A stretch of DNA of 64,000 nt from NCBI GenBank assembly GCA_024752435.1, contig CP103036.1:682001-746000 (forward strand). Reading direction: 5' to 3'. Made by a program: the position numbers and the translations under genes. The stretch is from Allantophomopsis cytisporea. Lineage: Eukaryota; Ascomycota; Leotiomycetes; Phacidiales; Phacidiaceae. Positions 31,920-45,160 of this stretch are shown here, one piece after another (positions within the stretch are counted from its first letter, which is position 1; each line of letters starts with the position of its first letter). Under the pieces are notes generated by a model, which was given only the letters and a program-made list of their open reading frames with translations, ran no database searches and was not told the origin of the DNA.

Positions 31920-34106
31920 CTTGCTAGATATTGAAGACAGATCGAAGTAAAAATGTGGTTAGAATTGATCTAGAGGCTAGCAAACAGAAAGTCTGTCAGT
32001 AACTCAAGGTAATTGATTAGATGAAAAATCAGGTGAGCTGAATAGTGGATATTACGTCGCGATGTTTCAGACGCAGTCAGATCTGTGGATTAAGCAGTTT
32101 AATCTTAGCGCTCCGACCCCACAAAAGCCCTTGAAGATTGACGCATGTACCTCTGTATTCAAACCTGGTATAGAAACTCACTTTCGGAGTGTGGGCCAAA
32201 GCTATACGATGCCGTTGGAGAGGTGAGGTGAATGTCAGAGGGCGAGGTGAAAGATCAAGAGATGTGAAGAATGTCAAGTGGTGACTAGGCTCAAGAGAAG
32301 TGAAAAGCTCTGAGTAAGGTTATCATAAGAAAGATTTTGGAATGAAGAGTCAATGAAGTGAGAAGCGAGGTGTGAGAGCTGATAGGATGTGGAAGAGATG
32401 TATGAATGCGACAATCGGAATAGTAATGGCCGCAATACAGTAGCAGGTTGACTTACCTTTTAGCTCCGAGGAATGCACAAACTTGGTACATCAACGTATT
32501 GATTCCTGAATGAACTTTTGGTTTCTAGGGAATGGAAAATCGTCGCAGGAGACTGTGTGGCACGTAGAGGAAATATGTGAAGCAGCGAACAGTTGGCTAC
32601 TGTCTTATAGTTGATGGGTGTAGTGGAAGTGTAGTTGAAGAGAAAGAGGATATGTAAGTGATATTATCAGATTGACTTGTAGAGTATGTATAGCAAGGTG
32701 CCGCTGAGAATGATATGATCAAGGTAGTTCCGCGGAAGGTTATTGTCTCGGTATCAACTGGTAGCCTCTTTGAAGTCGTCAATGAGTATTTGTCAGTATA
32801 GTATGAACATAAAGGTGACGATGATGATTGTGACAACGACGGTGCCTCTTGAAGAAGCTTTGGAAAGATAGTGAGAACTATGAAGCTTCGCGCGTGTGAA
32901 TGTTCCGATATTAGTGGTTGGTGTTGGGGAGAAGAAGGATGTGATAGACAGAAGAGCCTTTTGTACTTGCCTTAATCGCACAATCAAGCTGCAAGATTAT
33001 TTGAATATAGGCCATAAGACAGAAAGAATGACTTGCATTCGAAGATGTTGGTTGCACTTGCGGGTGGCTATCTGCTGTCAAGTGTTTCAGTGATCCACAA
33101 TAGCACTGAAAGTGAAGTACATCATACGCTCCGAATATAATAGCCAAGGTTCACTTATCACTAGAATGTCCTTTCACTGAATACATGAAGACAGTGATAA
33201 TACCTTGAAAACATATATCTGCATTGCAGTTAATTGACTTCGTGGTTTATCTCCATTCACATGGGCGATTTCCACTTACTGTCACTGACTCAGGATTTGC
33301 TTGTATTCTAGTACAGTCATATATGGAGATCTTCAGCGTGCGAATAGCATAGCTTTTTTGTACACTTTCTGAAGTCGTTGCATCGACATGCAGAATACCA
33401 TAACTGCAGTTCATAGGGAGAGACTTGAGAGAAGCTATCACCTACAACGATTCAAGAAATGCCACAACACGTATTGGCAGCTATTACTATACTACCAGTA
33501 TCACCCTGAATTCATATCGTTTTTCTCAGTAAATGTCAAATGTATTAATGATTAATCTACTGGCAGTCCTTACGATAAAACTGAAGAGACTTCTTAATTA
33601 CTAGGCTATCAATGTCACCTATCATTTAGCTCTAATGCTGTAAACTTTTCAAGAATTTCTAGTCGCACCGCTCTTTCGAAAGTTTTTAAAATGTAAAATT
33701 CTCTATAAAGCCTCAGTATATAATGAGGTGCAGAAAGGCACCAGCCTTTTTTTATTTATAACTACATAGTATAACAAAATGATATCTCTGTGTTGGTCCT
33801 TGAGTCGGAGATTTCTTAAGATAAGGAACTAGCAGAAGTACTAAAAACCTCAAGCCGCAAGGAACCGAATCACAACTAGTATTGAACATTCAAGATTTTA
33901 AGGCGAAGCAAAATGCTAATATGCACATTAGATGCCTTCCACTCCTACCATGAAGATCTTCATATAATCTACACATCAATCCCCAATCTCACAGCACCTC
34001 AAATTCCTCAAGAAAGCACAATAAAAATCCTCATATAATTCTCAAAGCACTAATGTAGAATCACCACATATCATTTTCCCATCCCAGCAATCCATAAACA
34101 CTCAGT
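31920..34106. other. Intergenic, no supported gene
   Basis: About 2.2 kb upstream of the DUF7918-like gene. Short frames on both strands (for example 32597-32836, 32911-33147) are Ser/Thr-rich or random and carry no motifs. The end near 34107 is the SEC27 3' flank. Confidence 0.5.
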
Positions 34107-37103
34107 CTACTCAGTAGAAACCAGCGTGCCCTCCTCTACAGCCTCAGCATCAGGATCAGGTCCATCACCATTAACGACCTCATCAGTATTCTCTCCACTC
34201 TCTTTCTCCTCTTCCTCCTCCTCTGGCGCATCAGGTACTTCTTGGTCCTCGACATCGATCAATGTGCCGCTACCACCCTCGCTCTCAAGACGGAGGTACT
34301 CCTCCCACTCGGGGAAGAGCTCATCATCCTCACCTGGGACACCGATTGTGCGCGATACTCTACCCTTCTTGTTGGCCTCTAGGCTTTCCTTCCAATGTGC
34401 GACGGCCTTGGGCGCTGCGGATGGCTTGTAGGTCTGTGCGAAGAGGACGGCCTCAGCTGCACGGCCAGTCTTAGTGAGAAGGTCAATGCAGCCATCGATG
34501 TCGCTGAGTTGCCACAAGCATGTGAATGACACATTGTGTGCACCAGCGGCTGAGGCTTGGGTGGCGAGTGCCTGGAGACCCTCACGGTCACCGGTCGAGG
34601 AGTGAAGGAGGAGGAGCGAGCCGAGATCCTTGGCGTTGGTGAAGCACTCGGCTGCAAGCGCAACATCCCATCCGTTAAGGGCAGCGTCACCGACAGTCTT
34701 CCACTTGTGCTCGACGTCAGCTTCACGAGCAAGCTCGAGAGCCACTGGAAGTTGGCCGAGGGCGAGGGCAAGGTCAAACTTGTGCTCTGGGTCGGTAGCA
34801 ACTTCGAGAGCGAGCTCCTTGTGGCCTTGACCTTCGAGGAAGCGGGCGATCTTGTTGAGCTCGGAGGTAGGGATGGATGGAAGGAGCTCAGCAGCAGATT
34901 CCATATCATCTCGAAGGACCAAAGTTTGGTACTCGACTACCGAGAGAGATAGGGCAAAGGAAGTGACGGAGACATCCTTGTCGCAAAGGTAGATCCGGGA
35001 ATCGCGTTGAATGTAGCCGAGGAGGTACATAGGCTGATCGAAGTGGGAGATGGTGTATGTTTGGTCACCAACAAGGTAGTTGAGGCGGTTTGTGCTGTTA
35101 GTGTAGATGAAGCAATCACCAACCCATTCACCAGTTCGTACGCTGTAGACAAGTTAGTAATACACTACATAGAAAACAACCAGCATTCCTTACCTCTCAT
35201 TGATATCAGTGATAACTTCGAAAGCAGCCTCAACACCATCCTCCTCAACTTCACCATTTTGTACAGCAGCAATGTAAGCATCGCGGGAGAATCGGAGGAC
35301 ATAGAAGGTATCTTCGCAAGCGAGACAGACAAGCTCTCCGCTCTCAGACCAGTAGACCTATCATTCATGATCAGTATACAAACGCACATATCTTCTCAAA
35401 ATGAGCTTACCTCTATCGGGTCAACCTCAATCCGTCGCACAAGTCCACCAGTTTGCCAATCAAAGAGACCAATCCCACCTTGCCCCTTGACACCAAGCAA
35501 GACACCACCAGCAAGACCCTCGGCCTGGAAGCCGACATCGAGACCGCCAGCCTTCTCGACAAAGTTCTTGTATATCCGTACGCTAGTAGCAGATTCTCTG
35601 ATAGCGTAGTCGTTGTTGTTCTCTTTCGAAGCCCAGACGAAGTCCAAAGCTGAACCAAAGGCCTTGTTTCTCCATGCGAGGGCAGTGTAGATGATGTATT
35701 CTCCGTCACCGCAAACCGAAACGAATCGGCCATTAGGCGAATGAAGGAGGGTTTGTGGGTAGACTTCGCATGTTCCGAGATCCTTTGTTGGGAGGGAGAT
35801 TGGGGTATTGTCCTTCAACGAAGCATCTCCACCCTTAATAATAGACGACACAACCTCGCTGTGTCTTGCCCAAATAAGCTTTCCAGAGTTGTCCATAGAT
35901 ACTGCTGGTTCCTCTCTTCCCATCTTCACCACAACAGCTCCATCATCGAAGCCGACCGCTACACCCTGCTTACCACGTTGGTAGCTCACACACCATGCTC
36001 TCTCCAAACCATAGTTAAGAGACTGCTCTAGTCTGTATGTGTTTGCGTGCCAGATCTTGACAGTGCCATCTTCGGAACCGGAGATGATAACTGGGAGTTC
36101 TGGGTGGTAGCATGCGAATGATACATTGCTGGTGTGTCCTTCGAGAGTCGCAATTAAGGACTTGGTTGTGTAATCCCAGATCTTGACCGTTCTGTCATCG
36201 GAAGTTGTGAGAAGGTATGGTTTATCGGATTGTGGGTAGTAGTCAACGTGGTTCACACCCTTAGTATCGTGAGCTTCCAAGGTGAAATTAGCCGTTGAAG
36301 AACCCAAGTTCCAGATCTTGACTGTTCTGTCCAAACACGCTGACGCAAAGGTGTTGGTATCCTTCGGGTTGATGGCCAGTCCCATCACATAGTGGCTGTG
36401 TCCCTCAAAGATCTGCATGCACTTCCATCCCTTATCCCAATCCCAGAGCTTAATGGTCATGTCATCGGAGGCAGTTAAAACGAAAGGTAGTGTAGGGTGA
36501 ACAACGATAGCTCGAATGTAATCTGGGTGTGCCTCGAAGGAGGTGATCTTTTCTGAGGTGTTGTAGTTGTATACTCGAAGCTGGAAATCATCGGAGCCGC
36601 ATACAATCCAGTTCTTGCGCGCAATGAATCGTCCGGCTCGTACAGGTACATCTGTCAACTCGAACGTCTTGACAATTGCCTAATGACCTGTCAGTACAAT
36701 TGTGTTGAAGCACTCGGTTTTCTTACCTGTGTCTCATACGACCAAATGTACACATGTCCTATGGCATCTTCATCAGCACAATTCCACCCCAGACTTCCCC
36801 TTCAAAACATACCACTGTACAGAGTAGTCAAGATCCATGGCTCGACAGGGTGAAAGTCGATGCCCTTAACTCTCTCACTCCTCGCAAAAAGCTGTCTCTG
36901 AATTTGGTATTTCGAATTAGTTCTCTGCGCCATAATGGGAGGAGAGCCGATGATGACAGTCTCTCTTAATTGTAGACTCTTGTTCTTCCGATGTGATGAT
37001 GTGGGCAGTTCTCCCAGTTCAAGCAATTGTTCCTCTGCAACCATATGCGCCATGTTGAAGGATGAGAGGGAGAGGTACAACGAACCTTCACGTCTAAACG
37101 CAT
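34107..37103 (-). CDS. SEC27: Coatomer subunit beta' (beta'-COP)
   Basis: WD40 subunit of the COPI coat that forms Golgi-to-ER and intra-Golgi vesicles and binds dilysine cargo signals. Six exons join in phase: 37103-37086, 36897-36813, 36758-36727, 36679-35411, 35357-35194 and 35142-34107, giving 867 aa. The first exon is 18 nt and encodes MRLDVK, the invariant family start, continuing RQLFARSERVKGIDFHP. The N-terminal WD40 propeller (about 1-300) shows repeated units such as TIKLWDWDKGWKCMQIFEGH and RTVKIWDYTTKSLIATLEGH. A second propeller and an alpha-solenoid follow (for example NKIARFLEGQGHKELALEVATDPEHKFDLALAL). The acidic C-terminal tail is poorly conserved in the family. Alternative ATGs upstream within intron 1 (near 37080) are rejected because they lose MRLDVK. 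Confidence 0.95.
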
Positions 37104-37795
37104 GTTGCCGGTCCCTGTTGTTGCGGGTTGGTATGAGAAGGTAAGGGAGGGCGAATGTGCAGGGGAGATGTGGCTTTCCGCAGCCTATGGATTCCTCGCC
37201 GTCGACAGCAGCGAATTTAGTGTTGATGATGTTTATATAAACTGCAGGATTATGCGCTCGTGGATATTATGAGCGTGCGAGGAATCTGTATTGTAAAGAT
37301 CGTGGAGAATGGTCTGTGGGGTTGGAGATATTCCCATTGAGCTTCTGATGTTCGTGGCTCTTTGGCAGCTCTGTCGCCGTGCGCCGTGATTCCTACCAAC
37401 CAATCATAGTTAGACAACTTTCTGCACAGGCCAGCAGAAACATGGCCTTTAGACACCTTATGTTGTCAACTTTACATCCCGACATATGGATTGATCACAT
37501 AGCCTTTATAGTTTATCACTTTTACATCACAAAACAACACATCAATTCTTGGACCATGAAACCAGACATTTCGTTTCATTTCGTTTCAGTTCGTTTCAAG
37601 AAGTCGCATTTAGCTCTGGTATTTGGCCAGGAAAATGATCCAAAAAAAAAAAGACATGATCCTACATTCCTTCCAAAGTAACAAAGGAGAATATAGAAGC
37701 ACATATGAACCATTTCATGACCCAGCTCAAAAATCAACGCCAGAACAGGTATCCTAATCCCAAATCCCAAATCATTAAATGCGACTTCTTAGGAG
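37104..37795. other. Intergenic between SEC27 and mannitol-1-phosphate dehydrogenase
   Basis: SEC27 promoter and leader plus the 3' flank of the next gene. Contains a short TTTCGTTTCA-type direct repeat near 37568-37597 and a poly-A run at 37642-37652. No frame supported. Confidence 0.6.
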
Positions 37796-39184
37796 TCATG
37801 TGGTAGTCTGTACCTTCTCGATGACCTCCACAATCAACGGGTAAAGTTTATGCTCCGAATCCAGGCCACAGACCTTCTCAGCAACCTCGTATGGAGAGTG
37901 CTTCTTCATGATACTTGCCAATTCCTTGCTCTCTTCGTCGTCCTCGACATTTTGGAAGCGGAAGGCCAATTCAGCAGCGAAGAGGAGCCCGGAGCAATCA
38001 TGGCCCTGTTCCGCCAGCTCAGCGGCCGGGCCAATGAAACGCTCCTTGCGGCTCAGCTTGCGCAACGGCGCACGACCAACTCTCTCGACAGCATCCTCAA
38101 GATGAGGGTTGCCAATTCTTGTGATGATCTTTTCCACATAATCCTTTTGTTCTTGGGCCTCGATGCCGTGCTTTCCAACGATAAGTGAGCTCGTCTCGGC
38201 TAGGGCCTTGCGCACCTCAGCGACGATTTCTTTGTCCTGCAGCGCGTCATAAACGGTTTTGCAGCCCTTGTTGTAACCGTAGTAGGCTGCTGCGGCATGA
38301 CCAGTGTTGACTGTGTATAGCTTTCGCTCAATGTATGGGATCAGGTCATCTACCCACTTGATGCCCTTGATATCTGGCACATCATGGTCATGGAAGGGTG
38401 TTCTGTCGACGACCCATTCATAGAATTTCTCCAGCTTGACATCCAAGCCTGCATCGGGGTCTTGAGCGGGCACGATACGGTCGATAGCTGAGTTGGCATA
38501 GCGTGCTCTCTCATGGTGATCATGTAGACGGTGATCAGGGGTGTGATCGTCTTTGATGTAGTTGGCGAGAGTGTCAGTTGCACCAATGGCATTCTCACAA
38601 GCAATGACTGCTAGAGGTGTAGCTTCATTTGGTCTGGCATCGACTCCCTTTGCGATGACAGGAGCGATCCATTTCAGAATATTTGGACCAACTGAGCAAG
38701 TTACGACATCAGCGGTGATGATTTCGTTGATGACATCTGCTTCGTGGGTTTTGGAATTGATGGCTCGGTAATTTGTGATTTCTGACACGGAGTTGCCCTC
38801 TGCGCCAACTTGAATGACTTTGTAGCTTTTCGTGTTCTGTAATTGCTCAATGACACTCTCCATCACATCAACGAAAACCACCTCATAGCCGGATTTGTGC
38901 AAGAACCTAGAATTCCCGTCAGTATACCATCCAGACTTCTTATTGGCTTGTCTCGGAAATGTTTGTGACTTACTCGGCAACGAATCCTCTACCCTGGAAA
39001 CCAACAACCGTCAGCAAGTGTTCTTGTGATCATATATGTTGCCCGCCATCAGAATGATGCCTGAGGAGTTCCCGACTCGCAGAGTGGAAACTCCCCGCCA
39101 CCAATTCACTTTCATGGGCACAATTGAACATCAGAGGCTACTCACAATGTTACCACCTCCAAAATGAACGGCCTTCTTTCCCAT
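37796..39184 (-). CDS. mpdA: Mannitol-1-phosphate 5-dehydrogenase
   Basis: NAD(H)-dependent enzyme interconverting fructose-6-phosphate and mannitol-1-phosphate, the main entry to mannitol synthesis in filamentous fungi. Exons 39184-39146, 38994-38975 and 38906-37796 join in phase, giving 389 aa, the normal family length. The second exon is only 20 nt. The joined N terminus MGKKAVHFGGGNIGRGFVAEF forms the nucleotide-binding Gly-rich loop, which is split over all three exons. The C-terminal domain carries KLYTVNTGHAAAAYYGY, the polyol dehydrogenase K-x4-N-x2-H catalytic segment as seen here. Its bulk runs cleanly to VQTTT. The start at 39184 is fixed by the loop. Cytosolic by lack of any signal. 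Confidence 0.95.
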
Positions 39185-42100
39185 GATTGCAGATATGTCG
39201 GTGCTCAGCGTCTTTGTATGGTTTGGAATTCTGGCCGGAATATTGTGGGGTATGGAGAAAGTGCGGAGGGTAGTGCGGAGGAAATGTGGAGTAGAGAATT
39301 ATGTGGGGAAGACAAGTATGTCGAGGAAGATGATTTATTCAAGAGCGGTCAAAGGATGCTGAATATATATGCAGAGAATGGGGGCGGTGATCAAATGGAC
39401 TGCAGTAGTGGGATTGTGGTCATCTAAGATTTGATGAAGGATGAGAGTAGGAGTTCATTAAGTTGAAGATGATCACGTAGGTGGTGCATACTACTGATAC
39501 TTATACTGCGCAGTAGTGACCTTGGGACAGGCAGAGAAGAGACGGACGTGACACCACACGATATCAGATGCATCATACTGTAGGAACAGGAATTGTCTAA
39601 AGGGATCCCGCCAGTCCCGACCAAGACAAGAGCAGGACATGGGCAAAGAACTGCTGGCTGTGATTGGATGAACGTTCTTGTAAAACAACAAATAGTGGCA
39701 GCGGGAATGTCGTTAGATTACCCACTACATACTCTCTGTACTCTAATAATGAGTGGCTCATCTATTTACTCCCTGCACGAAATGCACGGAGAAGGGGCCA
39801 TAAAAGAGAGGAAGAGAGGAAGAGAGGAAGAGAGAGAGAGACAGAGGACAGTTGGACCCTCATCATCTTCATCATCCGCAGTACTGGCGGCAATATTCTT
39901 ATTGGTCGTATTTGTTTATCCTATGAATTATTGGTTGGGTTACTTTCCCTCAGCACATCGTACCATGTGGTAAACTGGCGGTAGGACGATCGGCTTATTA
40001 CTTCGACCAAGAGAGTGTATTAGATCGATTGCAGAATCGACGGCCAGGAACTCTAAGGTACTGTGGACTTGAACTTATCCGCGTCACTTGAGCCGTGATC
40101 AACATGCAATAGAGAATAGCATAACATATCCATACTCCGATGTGAATGGAAAGTATCAATGATAACAATTTCCTTGACCTCTATCTAGCTATCCTCTCAA
40201 CACATCCTCTGGGCGTACCTCTCACCGTATACCTCTTCTGCTCTATCTTTGTTCTCTTCTTTTCGAGCCAGACGTTTGTTCAGCCCTGGACCCCCCTTTG
40301 CGCCATGGCTTGGGGGATGGTCTCGATGGGGTGCGTTGGTGCGGGGCATTTGCATCGTGAAAGCGTAGAGCACAAGCCAAGCAGGGCGCAGTATGACGCA
40401 CCTTTCCTCATTCCCCCGCCATAACGAGTAAGTCAGAACAAACTCCGTACCTACAGCGCCCATACCCCAGGTGGTTCGTGTCTGGCATAGACAATAGTAT
40501 CGCCGGCGCCGAAGCAGAGGTAAAACGTAAAGTGAGCACAATGGTAGAATAAAAATCAATTTCAACGCATAATCAAAGTTGAGTTTGGAGAGATGAACTC
40601 TCACAACTGACTTTGAGTATAGATAGATACATGTTAGATGTAGATAGATATTGGACATGTCCCTCTGCTTCGTCCCATGCTCTCCTCCTCTCCATAAGGT
40701 AACTCCGACAACACAGACCCAACACGAGCTCAAGGCTCCATAATAATTGCACCTCCATAGCGATCACGATCGAAAATATTTCATCACAATCGTGAGATGT
40801 GCCAACTCGCCTGCAATCCCTCTACAGTCTTATCTCGGTCCTTTGGAATCTCACGATGTATGACGGAGCAGCTCGGTCCTATTTCCCCCACAGCGCCGAC
40901 AAGACACCACGCCATGGCCATCACCATCGTGAGCTTCATTGTCATCGAGTCGCTCGGACCAGTCGCGGTGTCTTGTTGAGATACTTTTTAGCCTGAAACC
41001 TACCGGTGGAATACGTATCATTTCACAAAAGATTATATGTAGGGTATACAGATGTACAGGATGTTATATGAACATACATACAGATGTACACCGACCGGCG
41101 CAACGCAGCACATCTTGTAATACCAAAGCTATCGTGAAGCAGCCATCTAACGCTTAAATGCCTCAAATGCAACATCCAATAATGCATCCCCTTGTGAAAA
41201 TTTCTGCGCTTGGCAGCTCTGCTACGTTACCTGGGTGCTGTGAGCTGCCTATCGAGCCAACCAACATGGAAAATAATCCGATGATACAAGATCGAAGATG
41301 GAATCCTTCTCTCGTCGTCGAATACATTTCGTCGAGGCGAACACATGCTTTGCATCAGTCTACAGTATTGGTACCTTATGAAGTTTCCCGGTGGCTCATC
41401 TGTTTCAATACATCCATTAGGCATTGTCGGGCCGTCACGGCTTAGGTGCGATGTGAAGGATGAACTTTCGGAAGAGCAGTGTGCCAACCTTCTTTTTCAC
41501 AAATACCCCAACAGCGACATACTGGGTATTCATACACAAATCTCTAGTACTTACATGCAGCGACATAAGAGAAACCCTCCCATTAATAAACATGAGGCAA
41601 ACCACTCCATCAATTCAAGTATTTCAGAACAAGAACAACTGATGAAACTTCGCCACGGTGAAGTGAACATCGAAAGACGAATAACAGATTTTGAGGGTTT
41701 GAAGAAGGATCTCGGCAACACATACAACACATACCCCCTACTAAATCATCACGCATATCATCTCACGCATCGTGGCATCCTTCCCATCCTAACGGACCGA
41801 GGGAACCATTGCTCTACTGTATCCGATTCCGCCTTTATCCGCTCCCTGCGACCGTGTAGTCGGGTACGGGAATCACGTGGATTTATGTCATGACTGACTC
41901 GAGACATGCACAGAACGTGAAGGGCTTCCGGGGACATCCATCCGAACTATCGTCATTTTTTGTGGGGGTCGAAGAATAGCAGCTGTGAGGGATATTGAGT
42001 GAGGCTCCAAGTGTTTTGATGGCAAGTCAAGCGAGGCTATTCTCTTGTGCTTGTAATCAGTTTAGAAAATATATCTCGAGAGGTGCAAGGTCATGTCGCC

Positions 42101-43030
42101 TTTATCATTTTCTCATGTCGCGATTTGTATACGACTTCAGATTTGATATAAATCAAAAATTGGAATGTTTGAGGCAAGTCTGGTTTACGGCAGAAGCGGA
42201 ATCAAACTTGAAGGTTAAGGCTACTTTGATAAGAAAAAGTACAGTTATTTATTCTACGAAGCAGTTATAAATTTGTTATTACATATTTTTCACAGGACCT
42301 TTCATATCCGTCAAAGGTCACCACTAGCATTTCTCTGTTTTGATACATAGATACTGAGTTTTTGGTACGATTATAAATCGAAGCAAATTGTCCTTCGCGA
42401 TTTAGTTTTGGCTTACGGAAATCTCATATAGTAAGGTGATGCACTTATACAGCTATTCTTTTCTTCTCAAGTTCAACACCGTATACAACATACTCTTCAG
42501 TTCTGATTTTTTAGTTCTGTTCGAAGTTTCGCATGGTGGTGTCTATTAATAAAGGTACTCGCCCCTTCAGTACTGAGCTGATCTGCTTAACCGCGATTGT
42601 GAAAAGTACATTTTGGAAGGTACATTCATGTCAAAGCAGCCACTCTCCTTTCGTAATATCAATTCACTGCCTCTCTCATATTTGGTGTCTATCTTGCTTC
42701 ATCAAACTATTCTCGTGTGAACATCCTGATTCTATGAGTTTTTCCTATTCTTGTCACTCGCTACCATAATACGATGATTTATTATACTCTTGCTCAGAAC
42801 TTTGCTTGCCGCTTGATGTATATAAAATCCAGTCTGCTAGAAGATCCCAGGATTTTGTCTTTTATGTATCTCTCCTACATTGATCAATATTTATACAAGT
42901 TGACACTATCCAGTTGCAACCTATTCTCTATCCTTACACATAGTCGACGATCATTTCTCAAACTACGTCTTTTATGAATTTCTCTTTTGGAGTAGGAAAA
43001 TAACGAACTCCCCAACCCTTCAAACCTATC
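39185..43030. other. Intergenic, 3.8 kb without a supported gene
   Basis: Frames up to 182 codons (41345-41893, +) and 178 codons (40197-40733, -) occur but lack motifs, are not flanked by convincing splice sites and have mixed composition. It includes a purine-rich simple repeat at 39805-39842. Right-hand AT-rich DNA probably contains the promoter of the gene at 43031. Confidence 0.45.
39805..39842. repeat. GA-rich simple repeat (GGAAGAGA type)
   Basis: About three GAGAGGAA units followed by pure GA dinucleotides. A polypurine tract in noncoding DNA. Confidence 0.8.
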
Positions 43031-43909
43031 ATGGCTCTCGGCACAATAGCCTTGAGAGGTGCTTTCTCGTCGCAATTCGAGGCACCTGCGGCACCATGCC
43101 TTGCCCCAAGTGCTCGTTGGAAGCGAAAGCAAGCTCACAAGAGCTCTAAAATGCCAGCACAATCACTTGAGTTCACCAGACCAGCTGCGACTCGCTTCTC
43201 AATCAGCAGCGACAATGAACCGCAGCCCATTTCAAGAGCAGCATCAGTTGCCTCAACATTCAGCCCGAGCCCAGAAAATGATGATGTCGGCCCCATTGAC
43301 TGGTCCAACGCAAGCACCATGGCTCTACACACCACATCATCTTCCTCTGCCTCTTACCATTCATCCGTGACCAGCACTGAACGAGAGCCCAGCTCATCTG
43401 CATCCAGGCTCACTGCTATGCTGCCACCAGCAACACTGCCGCCAGTAATCCTCAATAATCCGATTCTGGAAGAGGAGCCCCACGACAATCAAGTCTATAG
43501 GACAACCGATAATCTTGGCATGCATAGAGGTTCCAGATTCCACGAACATCTCGATGGAACCCACTCCTCAAACCAGTCCGCACCCATATGGAACGCGCCT
43601 GAACCCTCAGGGACAACCTCCCCGTCAACTATGGCCTCAGATGTTGAGGACAACGAGACAGCTCCATTGCTTCCCATGCTTCCTAGGGGTCGAAAGCTTT
43701 CCAAGAAAGAAGCTATTGCTGAGTATAGCAATATAGAGATGGGCGCTAAGGAGACAAAGGAGAGGATTCTGGATGGGCATTTGGATGTGATTTTCGGGGC
43801 GGGAAAGAAAAACGAGAAGGAAGAAAAGAAGTATGGGAAGGTTGGACATTTGTGGAGAAATGTGAAAGGAGCCTTCAAGAAGCGCCTTAGGAAGAGTGTT
43901 CAGATGTGA
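43031..43909 (+). CDS. Ser-rich hypothetical protein with a basic C terminus
   Basis: Single exon of 292 codons; I do not recognise a family. The first 200 residues are Ser/Thr/Pro-rich and look disordered. The C-terminal 80 residues are more ordered-looking and basic: RGRKLSKKEAIAEYSNIEMG, HLDVIFGAGKKNEKEEKKYG and a final KGAFKKRLRKSVQM. No signal peptide or membrane helix. An internal ATG at 43151 (MPAQSLEFTRP) could be the real start, since the first 40 residues have different composition; I keep the longer frame. It converges with the minus-strand gene ending at 44194. Confidence 0.65.
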   Translation: MALGTIALRGAFSSQFEAPAAPCLAPSARWKRKQAHKSSKMPAQSLEFTRPAATRFSISSDNEPQPISRAASVASTFSPSPENDDVGPIDWSNASTMALHTTSSSSASYHSSVTSTEREPSSSASRLTAMLPPATLPPVILNNPILEEEPHDNQVYRTTDNLGMHRGSRFHEHLDGTHSSNQSAPIWNAPEPSGTTSPSTMASDVEDNETAPLLPMLPRGRKLSKKEAIAEYSNIEMGAKETKERILDGHLDVIFGAGKKNEKEEKKYGKVGHLWRNVKGAFKKRLRKSVQM

Positions 43910-44193
43910 GCGAGGAGTTTGTCTTCATTTTGAGTTGTCATTTGCATGAGTTCAGGAGTTTGCAGGCATGGAAAGGAGTTTGGAGACGTGGATATTACCG
44001 CATGTTCCGTCATTATCAGATATGCTTCCAAATTCACAAGCAAGGATAAGAAGCCCGCTTTCAAGATATCATAAGTCCAGTTCAAAAATCATCAGCAACA
44101 CATCGTTAGAGATCGGGTTACATCTTTAGTCATAAAGCGCACATTACATTATAATAGTACAATGGTTGCCATAACAAGGCCCTTCTGATGCTT

Positions 44194-45160
44194 CTAATCC
44201 AGTCTCTTCCCCGTACTAATCCCCCACCCATTTCCGACTCCATTTCCATACCCCAAAGGTGTCGCACCACCCAGTCCCCTTCCCCTAACACGCTTCGGCA
44301 GCACAACCCCCCAGAAGTAGACCGTCACAACACTGGCTCCAGCGCCAAAACTGACAATGCAATAGAATAGCGTTGACGCATAAACATGACCACCCATGCC
44401 AGACCACTCATACTTTCCATTCGTCGTCGGAAGCGCTGGCGTCGGAAACCATCTAACGCTGAATCTCAGCGGCAGCGCATCGCCAATAACAAGCTTATGA
44501 GCGTTCGTTTCGTGAGACAACGGACTCGTGCTGTAAGCGGCGCCACTATCAATGACGCCAGAATCGTGCTTGTGGATATGGTGCTTTGGCGTCGAGTGCA
44601 GCAGAATGTTCATGTGGCTCGAGATATGCAAATGCGAGAGCTGAAGGGTCCCGGCCAGAGCAAAGATCAGTGGCACGTATTCTGGATCAATGCGCTCTTC
44701 TGGCAGTGTTGCGACAGTTTGCGGAGGCCGCGCGGGCAGGCGACAGGTCAGGGGAGCATCATTGTGGATGTAGAATTCGAGGAGGTGGAAGAAGGGATCT
44801 GAGACGAAGGGGATTGTGCAATTGATCTCGCCGTCAACGCCGTATTGCAACTCCAGTGGCTTGTTGGTTTCGTTGCAGATAGGGAAAGGGATGTATTGGA
44901 GACCGCCCTTAGAGTCCTGGATATGCTCGCCTGTTTCTCTGTGGACCTGTTAGCTCTGCTTTGTCCTACGTTTACAGACACATTCGCTAGGTGTAACTGT
45001 AGAGAATGCGTGAAGGAACAGATGAGTCCTACATTGTGCGGTTTAGACATTCGACGGGGATGTGGGCGCCATAATGATACGAGGGTTTTGGAATCGCGGG
45101 GGACGTCTCAGCGAGTACTGAACACGCGAGCGTGATTGCAGCCACGAGCGTTGACAACAT
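44194..45160 (-). CDS. Type I membrane protein with signal peptide, unrecognised family
   Basis: Two exons, 45160-45033 and 44938-44194, join in phase (intron donor AT|GTAGGA, branch GCTAAC, acceptor GTCCACAG), giving 290 aa. The N terminus MLSTLVAAITLACSVLAETSP is a clear signal peptide. A luminal part with several Cys and His (CLNRT, ICNETNKPLEL, INCTIPF, CRLPARP, HHIHKHDSG) follows. A hydrophobic helix at about 227-257 (HVYASTLFYCIVSFGAGASVV.VYFWGVVLP) is followed by a basic, Gly-rich cytosolic tail (KRVRGRGLGG). The layout suggests an ER/secretory-pathway membrane protein. I cannot name it. Confidence 0.75.

Noticed and set aside
36802..37080. 92-codon frame running into the SEC27 second exon with its own ATG
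   Set aside because: It reads through intron 1; the spliced version restores the invariant MRLDVK start of beta'-COP.
41345..41893. 182-codon plus-strand frame in the 3.8 kb gap
   Set aside because: Composition changes along the frame, no domain, no matching upstream promoter-like or splice features; not distinguishable from chance.
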